DNA of 64,000 bases, from assembly GCF_024586915.1 (NCBI RefSeq), contig NZ_JANBVS010000001.1, positions 682,001 to 746,000 of the forward strand, read 5' to 3'. Under the pieces are notes generated by a model. It was not told the DNA's origin. It worked only from the letters and a program-made list of their open reading frames with translations, and did not search any database. Origin of the DNA: Bradyrhizobium sp. SRS-191. GTDB lineage: Bacteria > Pseudomonadota > Alphaproteobacteria > Rhizobiales > Xanthobacteraceae. Of this stretch, positions 63,213-64,000 are shown in pieces. The translations under genes and the position numbers were made by a program. The first letter of the stretch is position 1, and every line of letters starts with the position of its first letter.

Positions 63213-64000
63213 ATGACGGCATCCGATAAGGCCTTCACCGGATCGATCCCGCAGATCTACGATCAGCTGCTGGTTCCGATGATCTTCGCGCCCTACGCGC
63301 AGGATCTTGCGGACCGTGTCGCGAGGTTCACGCCTCAGCACGTACTGGAAACGGCGGCGGGAACCGGCGCGGGGACCCGCGCCTTCCATGCGAAATTGCC
63401 GCCGCAGGTGCGGATCACCGCGACCGACCTCAACGAGCCGATGCTGATGCAGGCGAAGACCCATCTCGCCGGCGCTGACCGCATCAGCTTTCAGCAGTCC
63501 GATGCGCTAGCCCTGCCCTTTGCCGATGCGAGCTTCGATGTCGTCGCGTGCCAGTTCGGCGTGATGTTCTTCCCGGATCGCGTCAAGGGCTATGCCGAGG
63601 CGCGCCGCCTGCTGAGACCAGGTGGACGCTTCGTCTTCAATGTCTGGGACCGGATCGAGGACAATGAGTTCGCCCATGTCGTGCACGAGACGCTGCAGCA
63701 GGTCTTCCCAGACAACCCGCCGCAGTTCTTCACCCGTACGCCACACGGCTATTTCGATCCGGTGAAGATCAGGGCCGACCTGAGCGAAGCTGGTTTCTCC
63801 GACATCATCATCGAGACTCTGCCTCACCGCAGCCGCGCCGCCTCTGCGCAAGAGCCGGCCATCGCCTTCTGCCAGGGCACGCCGATGCGCGGCGAGATCG
63901 AAGCGCGGGGCACGCCCGACCTTGCGACCGTGACGCAAGCGGCGGCGAACGCGCTCCAGCGACGCTTCGGAGATGGACCGGTCGTGGGGCAGATCCGGGC
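63213..64000 (+). CDS. Class I SAM-dependent methyltransferase, 3-prime end beyond window
   Basis: An open frame runs from the ATG at 63213 (AGGAG 6 bp upstream) to the window edge, at least 262 codons. It begins MTASDKAFTGSIPQIYDQLLVPMIFAPYA. The SAM-binding motif I is VLETAAGTGAGTRAF, followed by ITATDLNEPMLMQAK, and the post-motif region is FDVVACQFGVMFFPDRVKGYAEARRLLRPGGRFVFNVWD. This is the UbiE/Methyltransf_11 type; the substrate cannot be told. It is divergent from the GbsR-type gene and may be under its control. Confidence 0.9.
   Translation, partial: MTASDKAFTGSIPQIYDQLLVPMIFAPYAQDLADRVARFTPQHVLETAAGTGAGTRAFHAKLPPQVRITATDLNEPMLMQAKTHLAGADRISFQQSDALALPFADASFDVVACQFGVMFFPDRVKGYAEARRLLRPGGRFVFNVWDRIEDNEFAHVVHETLQQVFPDNPPQFFTRTPHGYFDPVKIRADLSEAGFSDIIIETLPHRSRAASAQEPAIAFCQGTPMRGEIEARGTPDLATVTQAAANALQRRFGDGPVVGQIR

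Noticed and set aside
1..64000. CRISPR array or insertion sequence
   Set aside because: I saw no regularly spaced repeats with unique spacers and no transposase frame. The tandem repeats found are short and coding or operator-like.

Overview
The window looks like chromosome of a Bradyrhizobium-type alphaproteobacterium. It is GC-rich throughout. It carries two kinds of intergenic repeat that I recognise from that group (about 28660-28765 and 13250-13720). Its right end holds ordinary housekeeping genes (fliN, lipB, a tRNA-Leu). The species call is inference; no rRNA or marker gene was available to confirm it.

Layout. (1) 1-13 kb: accessory genes for secreted or surface proteins. They are an edge-truncated unknown protein, a subtilisin-like protease, a PAP2/vanadium-haloperoxidase-type phosphatase with a Gly-Phe repeat N-terminus, a SARP/TolB/TPR regulator, a LuxR-type solo regulator, a small secreted/membrane pair, a DUF3616 protein, a GH19-DUF2272 lytic enzyme and a multi-pass membrane protein. 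(2) 13.9-21.0 kb: a complete retron-like operon made of a WGR/HEAT protein, a SWIM zinc-finger protein, a structured non-coding RNA and a retron reverse transcriptase. The RNA has a 20-bp outer repeat and a long msd-like hairpin. The reverse transcriptase has an unusual C-terminal membrane anchor. (3) 21.4-39.2 kb: an insecticidal-type Tc toxin locus with a TcB-TcC fusion on the plus strand, and a Hint-domain secreted protein and TcA on the minus strand. (4) 39.4-54.3 kb: a six-gene minus-strand operon: giant multicopper oxidase, beta-propeller, LodA-like quinoprotein fused to a haem-oxygenase-like diiron domain, LodB-like flavoprotein, tandem SCO, and a cytochrome c/periplasmic-binding fusion. 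(5) 54.5-56.7 kb: an integrase pseudogene, a tRNA fragment, an intact tyrosine integrase and tRNA-Leu(GAG). (6) 56.8-64 kb: chromosomal-type genes.

A 17-bp direct repeat of the tRNA-Leu 3-prime end occurs at 21139-21155 and 56594-56610. It would make the 35-kb stretch carrying the Tc and redox operons an integrated island, with the retron just outside its left end.

The most striking single observation is in the variable C-terminus of the TcB-TcC fusion. Immediately after the conserved end of the Rhs core, where Tc cocoons cut themselves, the released toxin would begin ARTKQTSRKK. This is nearly the mature N-terminus of eukaryotic histone H3, and a GGVK-x-P element like H3 33-38 follows. I read it as candidate histone mimicry by a toxin delivered into eukaryotic cells.
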